From: Candidatus Thorarchaeota archaeon
GTDB taxonomy: Archaea > Asgardarchaeota > Thorarchaeia > Thorarchaeales > Thorarchaeaceae
DNA: 64,000 nt
Assembly (NCBI GenBank): GCA_019057475.1
Contig: DXJO01000039.1
Location: 38,640 to 102,639, forward strand
Direction of reading: 5' to 3'
The first letter of the stretch is position 1, and each line of letters begins with the position of its first letter. Shown here piece by piece: positions 25,003 through 33,492 of the stretch. A model generated the notes under the pieces. It saw only the letters and a list, made by a program, of their open reading frames with translations, made no database searches and had not been told where the DNA came from. A program made the position numbers and the translations under genes.

Positions 25003-26169
25003 TCAGTAGATCGCGAGACTTGCCGGCATTGGCATGGCTTGGCCACACTTCTCGCAGGTCCGGGACTCTGATAGGTCGAAGTAGTGACCGTTCTGATAAG
25101 GTATTCTCATGTCCAGCCCACAAGACGCGCAGTGAATCTTCACGTACCGTCTCAAATCAAATGAAATGCCCCAAGCATGTTCAGCATCATCGGTTTTGCC
25201 CAACTGAGTGTATACGTTGGCCAATGCAATCCATGGAGACGCCGAGCCGGCATCATCCAAAGTCCCACGCACTAGACAGTCAACTATTTCGTCATTCCAA
25301 GCCAGATGATTGTAGACATAGTAGAGAGCACACCACCCCTGCGGTATGTCGACTATCGCATCTTCGGTTTTTCTGATGTACTCATCACGCGCTTCGCTAT
25401 TGCCAGCTCTGTGGGCGAGAACAGCAAGTCTGGCCAATACAGGAGCATCAGGGGAGTCACCATCAGCCATTGCCTGCAATATCTTTAGAGCTGCTTCATC
25501 TTCTTCCCGCTGCATATGCAGCTCGCTGCGAAGAATCTTCGGTCGATTATCTTGGTCATCAAGCTTGCTAGCATGAGCCACAAATGGGTGCGCCTCATTG
25601 TAGAGTCCTTGAAGCAAGAGGTCGTGTGCACAGCTCACGGCAGCCATTAGTGAGTCCGGACGAAGAGCATGCGCCTTGGTCCATTCCTCGGTTGAGGCTG
25701 TGTAGTCGCCAAGTCTGTGCAGACTCAATGCGGAAAGAGTTCTCAAAGCGGCATCCCGAGGAAATCGTTCAAGCCCCTCCTCAGCAACATGAATGACAGC
25801 AGCATACTCCTGCTTAGCAACGAGGACATTCGCAAGATCGCGCCATGCATCTTGAGCTCGAGGGTCGAGTCGAACAGCTCTTCTAAGCTCAGTTTCAGCT
25901 TCATGAAGATGACCTAGAGCCTTCAAAGCTCTACCTAGGAAAAGGGCCAGGACTGAATGTTCTTCAACCAGCTCGCCAGCTTTCCGCAGCACATCGACAG
26001 CCTTTGCAGGCGTTTCTGTCTGCACATAGGCAATGCCAAGATAAACCAAAACATCGGGGTTCTCATTTTCGAGCTCCGCCAACTTTTCAAGGAGCTTCAC
26101 CGCTTCATCGAAGCGCCCTTCTTCTAGTGCTTCCAACGCAAGACTGAGGTCTTCGTCATTCACGTCCAA
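25003..26169 (-). CDS. TPR-repeat protein with a C-terminal zinc ribbon
   Basis: The 388-residue protein is built of tandem 34-residue TPR-type helical pairs through residue 330 (patterns such as ALEEGRFDEAVKLLEKLAE). It ends with a two-CxxC motif: CASCGLDM near 351, then CEKCGQAM near 377. The repeats imply a protein-binding scaffold and the ribbon a metal site. I chose TTG at 26169, which has GAGGAG six bases upstream; a GTG two codons later is also possible. The Nudix gene starts 10 bases after its stop. Confidence 0.75.
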   Translation of the reverse strand: MDVNDEDLSLALEALEEGRFDEAVKLLEKLAELENENPDVLVYLGIAYVQTETPAKAVDVLRKAGELVEEHSVLALFLGRALKALGHLHEAETELRRAVRLDPRAQDAWRDLANVLVAKQEYAAVIHVAEEGLERFPRDAALRTLSALSLHRLGDYTASTEEWTKAHALRPDSLMAAVSCAHDLLLQGLYNEAHPFVAHASKLDDQDNRPKILRSELHMQREEDEAALKILQAMADGDSPDAPVLARLAVLAHRAGNSEARDEYIRKTEDAIVDIPQGWCALYYVYNHLAWNDEIVDCLVRGTLDDAGSASPWIALANVYTQLGKTDDAEHAWGISFDLRRYVKIHCASCGLDMRIPYQNGHYFDLSESRTCEKCGQAMPMPASLAIY

Positions 26170-26249
26170 TCATTGCTCCTCTACGGGCCTGAGATGACTT
26201 CTGCTGACCGATAGGGCCATCCGAGGCGATGCGTTTCTCCGCACGCTGG

Positions 26250-26256
26250 TTATAAG
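26250..26256 (+). promoter_or_regulatory. TATA box of the PRMT-like gene
   Basis: TTATAAG is centred about 34 bases before ATG 26287, so transcription would begin at about 26280 with almost no leader. No ribosome binding site precedes either possible start. Confidence 0.4.
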
Positions 26257-26286
26257 TACCTCTCGTTATGGCAAAGATTGGTTGTT

Positions 26287-27126
26287 ATGAAATACGCAAC
26301 TCCATTCCAAATGCTCCATGCAGCAAGTCTTCTGAGCCATAGGTCACGCTTAAGCAAATTCCAGCGTGCACTTCAGGAGATCGTGCGACCAGAATCACGT
26401 GTTGTGGACATTGGAACGGGAACTGGTGTTCTGGCCCTTATTGCCGCCAGAGCAGGAGCGAAATCTGTTACTGCAGTAGATGTGAATAGAGAATCCTTAA
26501 ACTACGCAAGAAAAGCCGCAGAAATTAATGGTCTTTCTCAAAATATAAGCTTCGTTGAATCCCACTTTGAAGACTATGTGCCTGAAGAGCAAGCGGACAT
26601 TGTTGTCTGTGAAATGCTATCCTCGATGCTACTAGTTGAACAACAAGTGCCAGCCTGCGCTCATGCAGCCAAGAGAATATTGAAGCCTGGTGGAATCATT
26701 TTGCCTGCAAGCGCTTCAGTGTACGCTGTGCTTGTCGAATGCCATTCGCTATTGGGACGCTTCACTCTTTTTGACTTGGAATTTCCCAAGGTACCGCAGA
26801 CGCTTGGAAAAGGTGATGCTAAAGATCTGTCCGATGCCGTTTTGGTCGCGAAGTTCGACTTCAGCACACCGGATGTTCCTGCCGAAGTCGATGAGATGCT
26901 CGAGTATACAATTATTGAGGATGGCGTGTTGCACGGTCTTGTTGGCTTCTTCAAAGCGCAGCTGTACGAGGACATCACTCTTGGTATGGATGATGGGTGG
27001 AGAGAACTCTTTCTTCCACTAGCCGAGCCCGTTGAGGTCTCCAAGGGAGCCAGAGTTTCCGTTCAACTCCGGTTCAAACCGGATGAGTTTGATTCATTGA
27101 AACTCGGCAGACCCATTCTTAGTTAG
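26287..27126 (+). CDS. Class I methyltransferase with PRMT-like features
   Basis: The 279-residue protein has the SAM-binding motif VDIGTGTGVLAL and an acidic post-I Asp (VTAVDVN). It then shows an arginine-methyltransferase-like double-E loop: CEMLSSMLLVE, whose two Glu residues flank the loop, followed by PGGIILPASASVYA, the PRMT-type post-III sequence. The C-terminal half is strand-rich, as in the PRMT beta barrel. Known PRMTs are mainly eukaryotic, so a PRMT-like archaeal enzyme or a ribosomal-protein methyltransferase relative are both possible. TTG 26278 is an alternative start. The gene converges with the small TIGR04076-like gene, overlapping by four bases. Confidence 0.7.
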   Translation: MKYATPFQMLHAASLLSHRSRLSKFQRALQEIVRPESRVVDIGTGTGVLALIAARAGAKSVTAVDVNRESLNYARKAAEINGLSQNISFVESHFEDYVPEEQADIVVCEMLSSMLLVEQQVPACAHAAKRILKPGGIILPASASVYAVLVECHSLLGRFTLFDLEFPKVPQTLGKGDAKDLSDAVLVAKFDFSTPDVPAEVDEMLEYTIIEDGVLHGLVGFFKAQLYEDITLGMDDGWRELFLPLAEPVEVSKGARVSVQLRFKPDEFDSLKLGRPILS

Positions 27127-27437
27127 CCTGTTACTTTGCGATCCATATCTTCCGAACGGTCCAGCTCGAAGACGACAGGATTGTGAGGGTCAGGACACGC
27201 ATGTAGCTCCTTGCATTGGTCTTTGAGCCATGGGAAGTATGAGTTATGCATCATGGCATATGCGACTGGAAGCATTGTGAATAGGGCATTGATGCATATG
27301 TCACCTTTCACCCCAAAGTGGTCAATCTCTATTTTGTCGCCCACCTTGTGACCGATGGCACAGTAGCCCTTCTGGCTTATCACTTTGGCAATAATTTTCC
27401 TTGGCTCCTTACCGATACACTTCTTTTCATCTGACAT
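27123..27437 (-). CDS. TIGR04076-like small protein
   Basis: The 104-residue protein matches the pattern of the TIGR04076 family: VISQKGYCAIGHKVGDKIE, then CINALFTMLPVAYAM and CPDPHNPVVFEL. Family members are small and soluble with conserved Cys residues (C27, C48 and C80 region), and their function is unknown. It is convergent with the PRMT-like gene, overlapping its stop. There is a ribosome-binding-like purine stretch before the ATG. Confidence 0.65.
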   Translation of the reverse strand: MSDEKKCIGKEPRKIIAKVISQKGYCAIGHKVGDKIEIDHFGVKGDICINALFTMLPVAYAMMHNSYFPWLKDQCKELHACPDPHNPVVFELDRSEDMDRKVTG

Positions 27438-27505
27438 TGCAAGTCAACCCAGCAGTCCCCACGCCGCACCCTATTACTGTTCCTGACTGGTGGATTAGAA
27501 GCAAA

Positions 27506-27513
27506 CTTTTAAC
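27506..27513 (+). promoter_or_regulatory. TATA box of the phosphoribosyltransferase gene
   Basis: CTTTTAAC lies about 32 bases before the GTG at 27541. The spacing suggests a leaderless transcript starting on the GTG. Confidence 0.4.
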
Positions 27514-27540
27514 GCACCTGTCGCGCTCAATAATGAGTGC

Positions 27541-28218
27541 GTGAAACACATGGAACTCAAAGGACCACTCTGTTACGTGCTGGATTGGGATGACATCTAC
27601 AGCTATGCCTTTCAGACTGCTCGGAATATCAGGAAGTCAGGCTGGAAACCCGACGCCATCGTTGGCATTGCAAGAGGGGGCTGGGTGCATGCACGAATCC
27701 AGTGCGATCTCCTCGGCGTAAAAGACCTCTTCAGCGTAAAGATCGACCACTGGGGTGTCACTGCAACAAAGGACGGAAAAGCCAAGCTATCGTGTCCCCT
27801 TGTTGGCAATATTGATGGAAAACGCGTTCTCATTGTAGACGACATAACTGACACTGGTCAGAGTCTAACCACGGCGGTCAACCATGTCAAGGAAGTGGGT
27901 GACCCCAGCGATGTGAAGACGGCAGCCCTGCTACACATTGTTGGTTCCAAGTTCGTGCCCGACTACTACGGCTTGGAAATCTCGTGGGCATGGGAGATAT
28001 GGCCATGGAACTTCTACGAGGACTTGACAGCACTTATCACCAAGATCTTTGAGGGGGAAGAAACGACTGAGCTTGGCACTCAGGAAGTCAAGAAGTGTCT
28101 CCGAGAGTACAATAATATCGTCTTGTCCGATGAACAGCTCTCGAAGATCAAATCGCACTTGGGATTCCTTGGCAAGATTGAATACCCACTAGACAAGGTG
28201 TGGCGGTTCATCAAGTAG
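27541..28218 (+). CDS. Purine-type phosphoribosyltransferase
   Basis: The 225-residue protein has the PRPP-binding motif VLIVDDITDTGQSL near residues 98-111 and a GIARGGWVHAR loop near residue 41. These place it in the type I PRT family (COG2236-like), which joins purine bases to PRPP. It may be a hypoxanthine/xanthine/guanine PRT; the base preference is not determined. The start is GTG 27541 (ATG 27550 is possible). The MTA phosphorylase start lies just downstream of its stop, so the two genes form a salvage pair. Confidence 0.8.
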   Translation: MKHMELKGPLCYVLDWDDIYSYAFQTARNIRKSGWKPDAIVGIARGGWVHARIQCDLLGVKDLFSVKIDHWGVTATKDGKAKLSCPLVGNIDGKRVLIVDDITDTGQSLTTAVNHVKEVGDPSDVKTAALLHIVGSKFVPDYYGLEISWAWEIWPWNFYEDLTALITKIFEGEETTELGTQEVKKCLREYNNIVLSDEQLSKIKSHLGFLGKIEYPLDKVWRFIK

Positions 28219-28238
28219 ACGAAGGAGATGAGCAAAGA

Positions 28239-29099
28239 ATGGCTTTCGAAGCAACATTAGCGTGTGCTCCTCTGGACAGATCTCAGAAGGAAGGATTGGA
28301 TGCACTTCTACCAGTTGAGATCGGGCTGTTCGGAGGAAGTGGGAACTACGACTCAGAGGCGATTCAAAATCCCATTGAAGTGAAGGTATTCACACCCTTT
28401 GGCGCTGCATCGGATCATTTCATTGTTGGTAAAGCCAAGGGCCGAACATTCGCCTTTCTGGCACGACATCAGAGAGGGCATACGATTCCCCCTCATGCCA
28501 TAAACTACCGTGCCAATATCTGGGGAATGAAATCACTTGGTGTCAAGAGGATTATCAGTCCAGCAGCCTGCGGGAGCCTTCAGCCAGACAGGGTTAAGCT
28601 AGGCGAATTCGTTATTGCAGATCAGATATTCGACCGGACGTTCGGACAAAGGAAGGATACATTCTTCGAGGGGGGTCCAATTGTACATCTTCCATTCGGT
28701 GAACCCTTCTGCCCTGAGCTCAGGCGGGTTGCAATTGACACAGCAGGCAAGCTCGGATACAAAGTGCATGAGAAAGGAACATACGTATGCATTAATGGTC
28801 CACGATTCTCAACCTCCGCTGAGTCGATGTTCTTCCACGGCCAAGGCTGGGAAGTGATAGGAATGACGGCGTATCCTGAGGCTGCTCTCGCGCGAGAAGC
28901 TGGTATCTGCTTTGTGAACATTTCAATGCCCACGGACTACGATGTGCATGGCGATGAACATGTCACTCACGAGAAGGTCATGCAGACCATGGCAAAGAAC
29001 ATTGAACGAGTCAGAAAACTGACCTTCGCGATGATTGAGAAGATCCCAGCAAAAGCTGGCTGCACCTGTCAGACAGCAATGAAAGGCGGTCTCTTCTAG
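28239..29099 (+). CDS. mtnP: S-methyl-5'-thioadenosine phosphorylase-type enzyme
   Basis: The 286-residue protein shows FGGSGNYD, ARHQRGHTIPPH, INGPRFSTSAES and GMTAYPEAALARE. These are the phosphate- and base-binding motifs of MTA phosphorylase/purine nucleoside phosphorylase 2. It cleaves MTA (or inosine/guanosine in relatives) with phosphate to base plus sugar-1-phosphate, feeding methionine and purine salvage. I start at ATG 28239, 20 bases after the PRT stop, with GAAGGAG just upstream; the longer in-frame start at 28200 overlaps the PRT gene. A Cys pair near the C terminus (CTCQT) is unusual. Confidence 0.85.
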   Translation: MAFEATLACAPLDRSQKEGLDALLPVEIGLFGGSGNYDSEAIQNPIEVKVFTPFGAASDHFIVGKAKGRTFAFLARHQRGHTIPPHAINYRANIWGMKSLGVKRIISPAACGSLQPDRVKLGEFVIADQIFDRTFGQRKDTFFEGGPIVHLPFGEPFCPELRRVAIDTAGKLGYKVHEKGTYVCINGPRFSTSAESMFFHGQGWEVIGMTAYPEAALAREAGICFVNISMPTDYDVHGDEHVTHEKVMQTMAKNIERVRKLTFAMIEKIPAKAGCTCQTAMKGGLF

Positions 29100-29390
29100 T
29101 TCAGACGGTGAAGAGGTTGGACCGTTTACGTGTGCTTTTGGCCATTAACCTTGGATACTTGGTTAATACGTCAGTAGCGCATTTCTGTCTTTGGGCTACA
29201 TCCAAGAAAAAGAGTAGGTGGCGGAAATGCCCCCAAATTATTCTATTGCAGTTTCGCTCTAGCTCTAGTAAAAATTTAAGCCTTGTATCATTCATAGCAT
29301 AATCGTGTTTATTTCCAGTTATACCGATGTCAGAGTATAGCCTTAAGGATGCGCAGGATTTTTTTTATATTCACAGGTATTTAACAAATT
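29100..29390. other. AT-rich intergenic region
   Basis: Two overlapping opposite-strand ORFs of 64 codons occupy 29101-29302, but neither has a recognisable motif or ribosome binding site. The stretch 29350-29385 (TTTTTTTTATATTC and TTTAACAAATT) is a promoter-like AT block before the interrupted methyltransferase gene. I see nothing else. Confidence 0.5.
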
Positions 29391-30671
29391 ATGAATTCTT
29401 CAGAGGATATTGCGTGTTTCTATTGTTCTGAATATGCTAAAGTTGCCAAAGACTATCCCTTGAATCTTGCTTCTCATGATAAACAAACCTTCACTCCACG
29501 TTGTCAACTTCACTGGAAGTTTGAATGTGGTAAGTGTGGAGATGAAGTGCACTTTGATGGAATAGCTTAGTGTTCAAACTGCAAGACGTTTACCTGTGTG
29601 AGCTGTACAGATGAGAGAATGGTCAGAGAGAAATTTCTGGTCTATGATTACTACTATAGTATTCCTTGCCATGAATGTGGTAAAATCAACCCTGCACTAG
29701 ATTTTGCAGAATATACTGGGTCCCATCCTTTTCAGATTGACAACCTTCGACATGAGGAAGACACTGTTGTGTGGATACCCACCTCCAGAGATGATATCGA
29801 ATCTCAAGAATTTCCTCATGAGGCATGGGGCTCTGAAAGAATTCTATCTCTGGGAAAACGTCCTTTCTACAAAAGACTTGATTCGCTTGATGAATACACT
29901 CCAAAATCCACATGGGATACTCTAGCTCCCCATTGGTTGACAGTTGAAGAAGAGAACTATCATCACAAATACAGGATTTTGCCTGATGTCTATCGTATGC
30001 TTGATGTGCAGAAGGGCGATAAAATCCTCGATGTTGCATGTGGTAAAGGAAACGTAGCGAGGCATTTACCGGGAAGTGGAGCAATTGTAACAGGAATCGA
30101 TATTCCGAAAATGATCGACTATGCGATCGAGAGTGAAGAAAAAGAGAAGTTAGGAATTAGATATTTAGAACTAAATGCTGAGAAACTATCGGAGAAGTTT
30201 GGCGAGGCTTCATTTGACAAAGTAGTATGTAACATGGCCTTAATGGATATTGAGGATTTCAGGACAATAATAAATCAGATGTTTCTAGTCTTGAAAGAAC
30301 ATGGAGTCTTTGTATTTAGTATTCTTCACCCCGCATTCTCATTTCCTTCATGCACGAGCCGTAGAATTCCTGAAGACAGCCAGAGAAATGAAGATAGAAT
30401 ACGATTTGTTCTAGACTACTTCGATGAAAGACCAATACTTTTTGATTTTGGAGGGGATGTGATTCCATCCCCAAGTTTTGCGCTTCATTTTCAAAGAACC
30501 ATAAGCTCATATCTTAATGAATTGGCAAATAATAACTTAGTCCTGCGAGAGATGAGTGAGCCTCGAGTCTCTGAAGAATTGGTTCGGAGGTTCCCGAGAA
30601 ATGCATACTGGGATGATGAAAGAAGACCTGAATTTCTAATTGTGAAATCTGTGAAGAAAGTAGAAATCTAG
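29391..30671 (+). pseudogene. Zn-finger class I methyltransferase interrupted by in-frame TAG
   Basis: Reading from ATG 29391 gives a Cys-rich segment (CFYC, CGKC), then TAG at 29568-29570, and the same frame continues with CSNC, CVSC and CHEC. It then enters a class I methyltransferase domain (ILDVACGKGNVARHL, GIDIPKM, then CNMALMDIEDF). The Cys pairs continue across the stop, so one ancestral gene was probably broken by a single-base change. A shorter product could start at GTG 29598 or ATG 29619 and would still contain the methyltransferase domain. The region is more AT-rich than its neighbours, which suggests transfer. Nothing indicates recoding, because TAG ends many normal genes here. 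Confidence 0.65.
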
Positions 30672-30733
30672 TTTGAGTTTATACACAACATGATGGAATT
30701 GGAAAAATCCCCAATAAGTTAGGATTAGAAAGT

Positions 30734-30844
30734 TTACCAGTCATCCTCATCATTGAAGTCGTCCCATTCATCGCCCCACTCTTCGACTTCCCAGTCCTCT
30801 TCCTCAGTCCACAGGGCGTCTTCATCTTGCAGCGGGATCACCAC
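30734..30844 (-). pseudogene. Acidic, Trp-rich ORF fragment
   Basis: The antisense reading frame from GTG 30844 gives 36 residues dominated by Asp, Glu and Trp (EDWEVEEWGDEWDDFNDEDDW). Upstream in the same frame lies a hydrophobic stretch (WGILIGSGAAIVSVVI) that would make a membrane helix, but no start codon precedes it before an in-frame stop. This looks like the 3' remnant of a small membrane protein with an acidic tail, or a gene with an unrecognised start. Confidence 0.3.
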
Positions 30845-30946
30845 AGATACTATAGCCGCTCCGGAGCCTATTAAAATTCCCCACGTATGGAGCGACCGAA
30901 GGAAAGATAGCGCTGAACTGTAAGCTCGGTCAGAGGTGAATCAGTC

Positions 30947-31747
30947 TTGCTCAGAGTTGCCGTAGCACAGATGGAACCCAAGGTTGATGATGTGGATGCC
31001 AACCTATTGAATGTCAAGAAGATACTCAAGGCAGCAGGCGAAGAAGGAGTGGATCTCCTAGTTCTGCCGGAACTCGCGAATTCCGGTTACATGTTTAAAT
31101 CAAGGGATGAAGCACTGGCACGGTCAGAAGCGATTCCCAATGGTCCATTCTCCACGGTCCTCCTGGAGTGGTCGCAGGAAGGAAGAGTTGTTGTCGCTGG
31201 CATCTGCGAAATAAAAGAGGGAAACTTGTACAATTCAGCCGCTGTATTCGCGGATGGAAAGCATTTGGCGACCTATCACAAGATACACCTCTTTGACCGA
31301 GAAAATGAATGGTTCCTACCAGGTAATGAAGAGCCACCCGTGGTAGATTTTAAGGGGCACAAGATTGGCGTCATGGTCTGTTTCGACTGGGCGTTTCCGG
31401 AGGTTGCTAGAATACTTGCTCTGAAGGGAGCAGACATCATCCTACACCCAGCTAATCTGGTTCTTCCGTATTGTCAGAACGCCATGATCACCAGGTCAAT
31501 TGAGAATAGAGTATTTACCGCTACTGCAAACAGAGTTGGAACCGAGAGAGGAGTGGTCTTCTCGGGTATGTCTCAAATCACCAGTCCAAAGGGAGAGGTG
31601 CTTCTTCGACTACAAGAAGAGAAACTCAGAGTCGCCGGGGTAGATTTGGACCTATCGCTTGCGAGAGATAAAAAGATCACAAAGAGAAATGATGTGATGG
31701 ATGACCGACGTCCAAGCATATATGGTCGGCTTAGCAGGGTCACATGA
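30947..31747 (+). CDS. Nitrilase-superfamily carbon-nitrogen hydrolase
   Basis: The 266-residue protein carries the catalytic triad E42 (LPELANSGY), K112 (YHKIHLFD) and C145 (VMVCFDWAFPE). These enzymes hydrolyse amides or nitriles, often as omega-amidase or N-carbamoyl hydrolase types. The order and spacing match the predicted-amidohydrolase branch. The start is TTG 30947, supported by GAGGTGA seven bases upstream. The gene converges with the MazG-like gene, overlapping by eight bases. Confidence 0.85.
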   Translation: MLRVAVAQMEPKVDDVDANLLNVKKILKAAGEEGVDLLVLPELANSGYMFKSRDEALARSEAIPNGPFSTVLLEWSQEGRVVVAGICEIKEGNLYNSAAVFADGKHLATYHKIHLFDRENEWFLPGNEEPPVVDFKGHKIGVMVCFDWAFPEVARILALKGADIILHPANLVLPYCQNAMITRSIENRVFTATANRVGTERGVVFSGMSQITSPKGEVLLRLQEEKLRVAGVDLDLSLARDKKITKRNDVMDDRRPSIYGRLSRVT

Positions 31748-32111
31748 TTTTGTTGGGAGCTCGGCCCCTCCATTCTTTTGCAGGATACTTAGTGCGATTC
31801 TTCTTCATCTTGTTGAGAATCGCATTGGTGGGATTAATGCCGGTCACGTCAGCTAGCCGCAGAATGTAGATGAGAACATCAGCTATCTCATCCGACAGTG
31901 CCTGCAAGTACTTTTCCGATTGAAGTGATGTTTCGATTTCTGCATCACTTCGCCACTGAAACAACTCCAAGAGCTCCCCCATTTCAATAGCTGTGGAGAT
32001 TGCAAGAGCGGTGGGTCTATGAAACACACTCCAATCACGATCTTCCATAAACTGCCTAATGTCCACCATGAGGTCGTTAATCGACCAATCCTCAGGCGCC
32101 AATAGTTTCAC
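31740..32111 (-). CDS. MazG-like nucleotide pyrophosphohydrolase
   Basis: The 123-residue protein has the all-alpha NTP pyrophosphatase motifs: EMGELLELFQW (ExxE) and DEIADVLIYILRLAD (ExxD), with a helical bundle between. The layout resembles the dCTP pyrophosphatase/RS21-C6 branch, which clears non-canonical dNTPs. Metal ligands are the four acidic residues in those motifs. It lies 12 bases downstream of the membrane protein gene and likely shares its message. Confidence 0.8.
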   Translation of the reverse strand: MKLLAPEDWSINDLMVDIRQFMEDRDWSVFHRPTALAISTAIEMGELLELFQWRSDAEIETSLQSEKYLQALSDEIADVLIYILRLADVTGINPTNAILNKMKKNRTKYPAKEWRGRAPNKIM

Positions 32112-32123
32112 CTTGGGCCCGTA

Positions 32124-32684
32124 CTAGTCCGTGGGCGTTTTTCTAATCATCCAAAGGCTGTAGATGCAGAACATTATGATAATCGCTAGGATTGATAGCA
32201 TCGGTGCATCGAAGATGGATGGAAACAGCCCGTGTCCCGTCAGCGACCATGCAATAGTGTCGGCAGTAGCAGTGACAGCACAGATCAGAATCACTACGAC
32301 ATTCGTGAGTCCTCCGTACTTGAGCCAGCCGGTCTGGGTATTCCAGACCATAAGAGCCAGGACTGTTGCGCCTGTAGCCAGAATCAGGATGAGGTAGTTC
32401 CCCACAAAGAGATGCCCAGCAACAACGCCCGGTTGGACTTCCGTGTGCCACACTTCGTGGGGGATCAGTATGGCGATGAAGAAACCAATGATTGTCAAAA
32501 GAAGGGTCAGCTTGGGCCAGGGATCCACCAGAAAGCTGCTGAGTTTGTCCCCCTGAGATACTTCAGATAATGCTGCGTCCATCTCGAGCTCAACTTCCCG
32601 ATCATCGTCAGGGAATGTGTCTTCATCTTCTTCCGCATCGAAATCTTCATTCGCGTTATCATTGAAGTTGTCGTCATCTTGCAT
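32124..32684 (-). CDS. Membrane protein with an acidic N-terminal domain
   Basis: The 186-residue protein begins with about 45 very acidic residues (DDDREVELEMDA and similar) and continues with four predicted membrane helices (about residues 55-78, 90-110, 121-145 and 158-178). A short His-containing loop (PHEVWHTEV) lies after helix one. No family motif is recognised. The acidic leader could lie in the cytoplasm or bind cations. The MazG-like gene follows, 12 bases downstream. Confidence 0.6.
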   Translation of the reverse strand: MQDDDNFNDNANEDFDAEEDEDTFPDDDREVELEMDAALSEVSQGDKLSSFLVDPWPKLTLLLTIIGFFIAILIPHEVWHTEVQPGVVAGHLFVGNYLILILATGATVLALMVWNTQTGWLKYGGLTNVVVILICAVTATADTIAWSLTGHGLFPSIFDAPMLSILAIIIMFCIYSLWMIRKTPTD

Positions 32685-32797
32685 CTTGTGAACCTCTGGC
32701 TCGTGGATGGTCTGCTGAGAACTCGAGCACGTTTTAATCCTTTTCCCAGAGAGAAAGCAGTCATTAGTCCACGATGTCCTCGATACAACAGAAGAAT

Positions 32798-32809
32798 CGT
32801 TAATAATAC
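32798..32809 (+). promoter_or_regulatory. TATA box of the TPR gene
   Basis: CGTTAATAATAC ends about 19 bases, centred about 25, before the ATG at 32828, which points to a leaderless transcript. Only the match is seen. Confidence 0.4.
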
Positions 32810-32827
32810 TAGGAATTCAGATAGGTT

Positions 32828-33421
32828 ATGGCATCCAACGATGAGGCCATTGGTCAACTGCTGGACGAGGCAAGACATCTCAGACAGAGTGGAGAATACA
32901 AGAAAGCAGTTCAGGCATACAAGAAGGCATTGCAGGCCAGCCCAGAATCATTGGATGCACTTAACGAGCTAGGTCTAATCCATATCACGATTGGAGAGCA
33001 GCCCGCCGCAATAGAGGTGTTCGACAAAGCGCTCAACATCGATCCCACTGATGCACGCGCTCATTCGAACAAGGCGGAAGCGTATCTCACTATAGGATCG
33101 TTTGATGACGCTTTCACTACGGCAGAGAGAGGAATAGTTATTATCCCAAATGATGCATCGCTTTGGTTCAAAAAGGGAAGAGCATTGGAGAGTTACTTGA
33201 AGATAGACGCTGCCATCGAAGCCTTCAACAATGCGCTTCGTTTTGATTCGGACGATCCCAATATCTGGAAAGCGCTTGCACTGTGCCTAGATGCACTGCA
33301 GAAATGGCCCGAGGTGAGCCGCGCGTACCGAATTGCTGAAAGGCTCCATCGAAAGCGCGGCGAGAACCAACAGGCAGACTACTGCAAGAGATTCGCAGAA
33401 ATGGCTGAGAAATCCGACTAA
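32828..33421 (+). CDS. Tetratricopeptide repeat protein
   Basis: The 197-residue protein consists of about five TPR units. The consensus positions are clear (W/L, G, A-A-F patterns such as GEYKKAVQAYKKALQASPES and NELGLIHITIGEQPAAIEVF). It has no signal or membrane segment. TPR proteins mediate assembly of complexes; a partner cannot be named. It is the third repeat protein in the window, after the zinc-ribbon TPR at 25003. Confidence 0.75.
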   Translation: MASNDEAIGQLLDEARHLRQSGEYKKAVQAYKKALQASPESLDALNELGLIHITIGEQPAAIEVFDKALNIDPTDARAHSNKAEAYLTIGSFDDAFTTAERGIVIIPNDASLWFKKGRALESYLKIDAAIEAFNNALRFDSDDPNIWKALALCLDALQKWPEVSRAYRIAERLHRKRGENQQADYCKRFAEMAEKSD

Positions 33422-33492
33422 TCGACTGCTAACGACTATGACCCCCGAAGTGACCCCCTCATCAAGGGAGCCACTCAGGTGGGTGCACCGCG

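Noticed and set aside
29101..29302. Two overlapping opposite-strand ORFs of 64 codons
   Set aside because: No motif, ribosome binding site or promoter supports either; the region is AT-rich and likely non-coding.
29568..29570. Amber codon read as pyrrolysine
   Set aside because: TAG ends many ordinary genes here (for example at 5734, 19096, 23923 and 56303), and the gene is not a methylamine methyltransferase.
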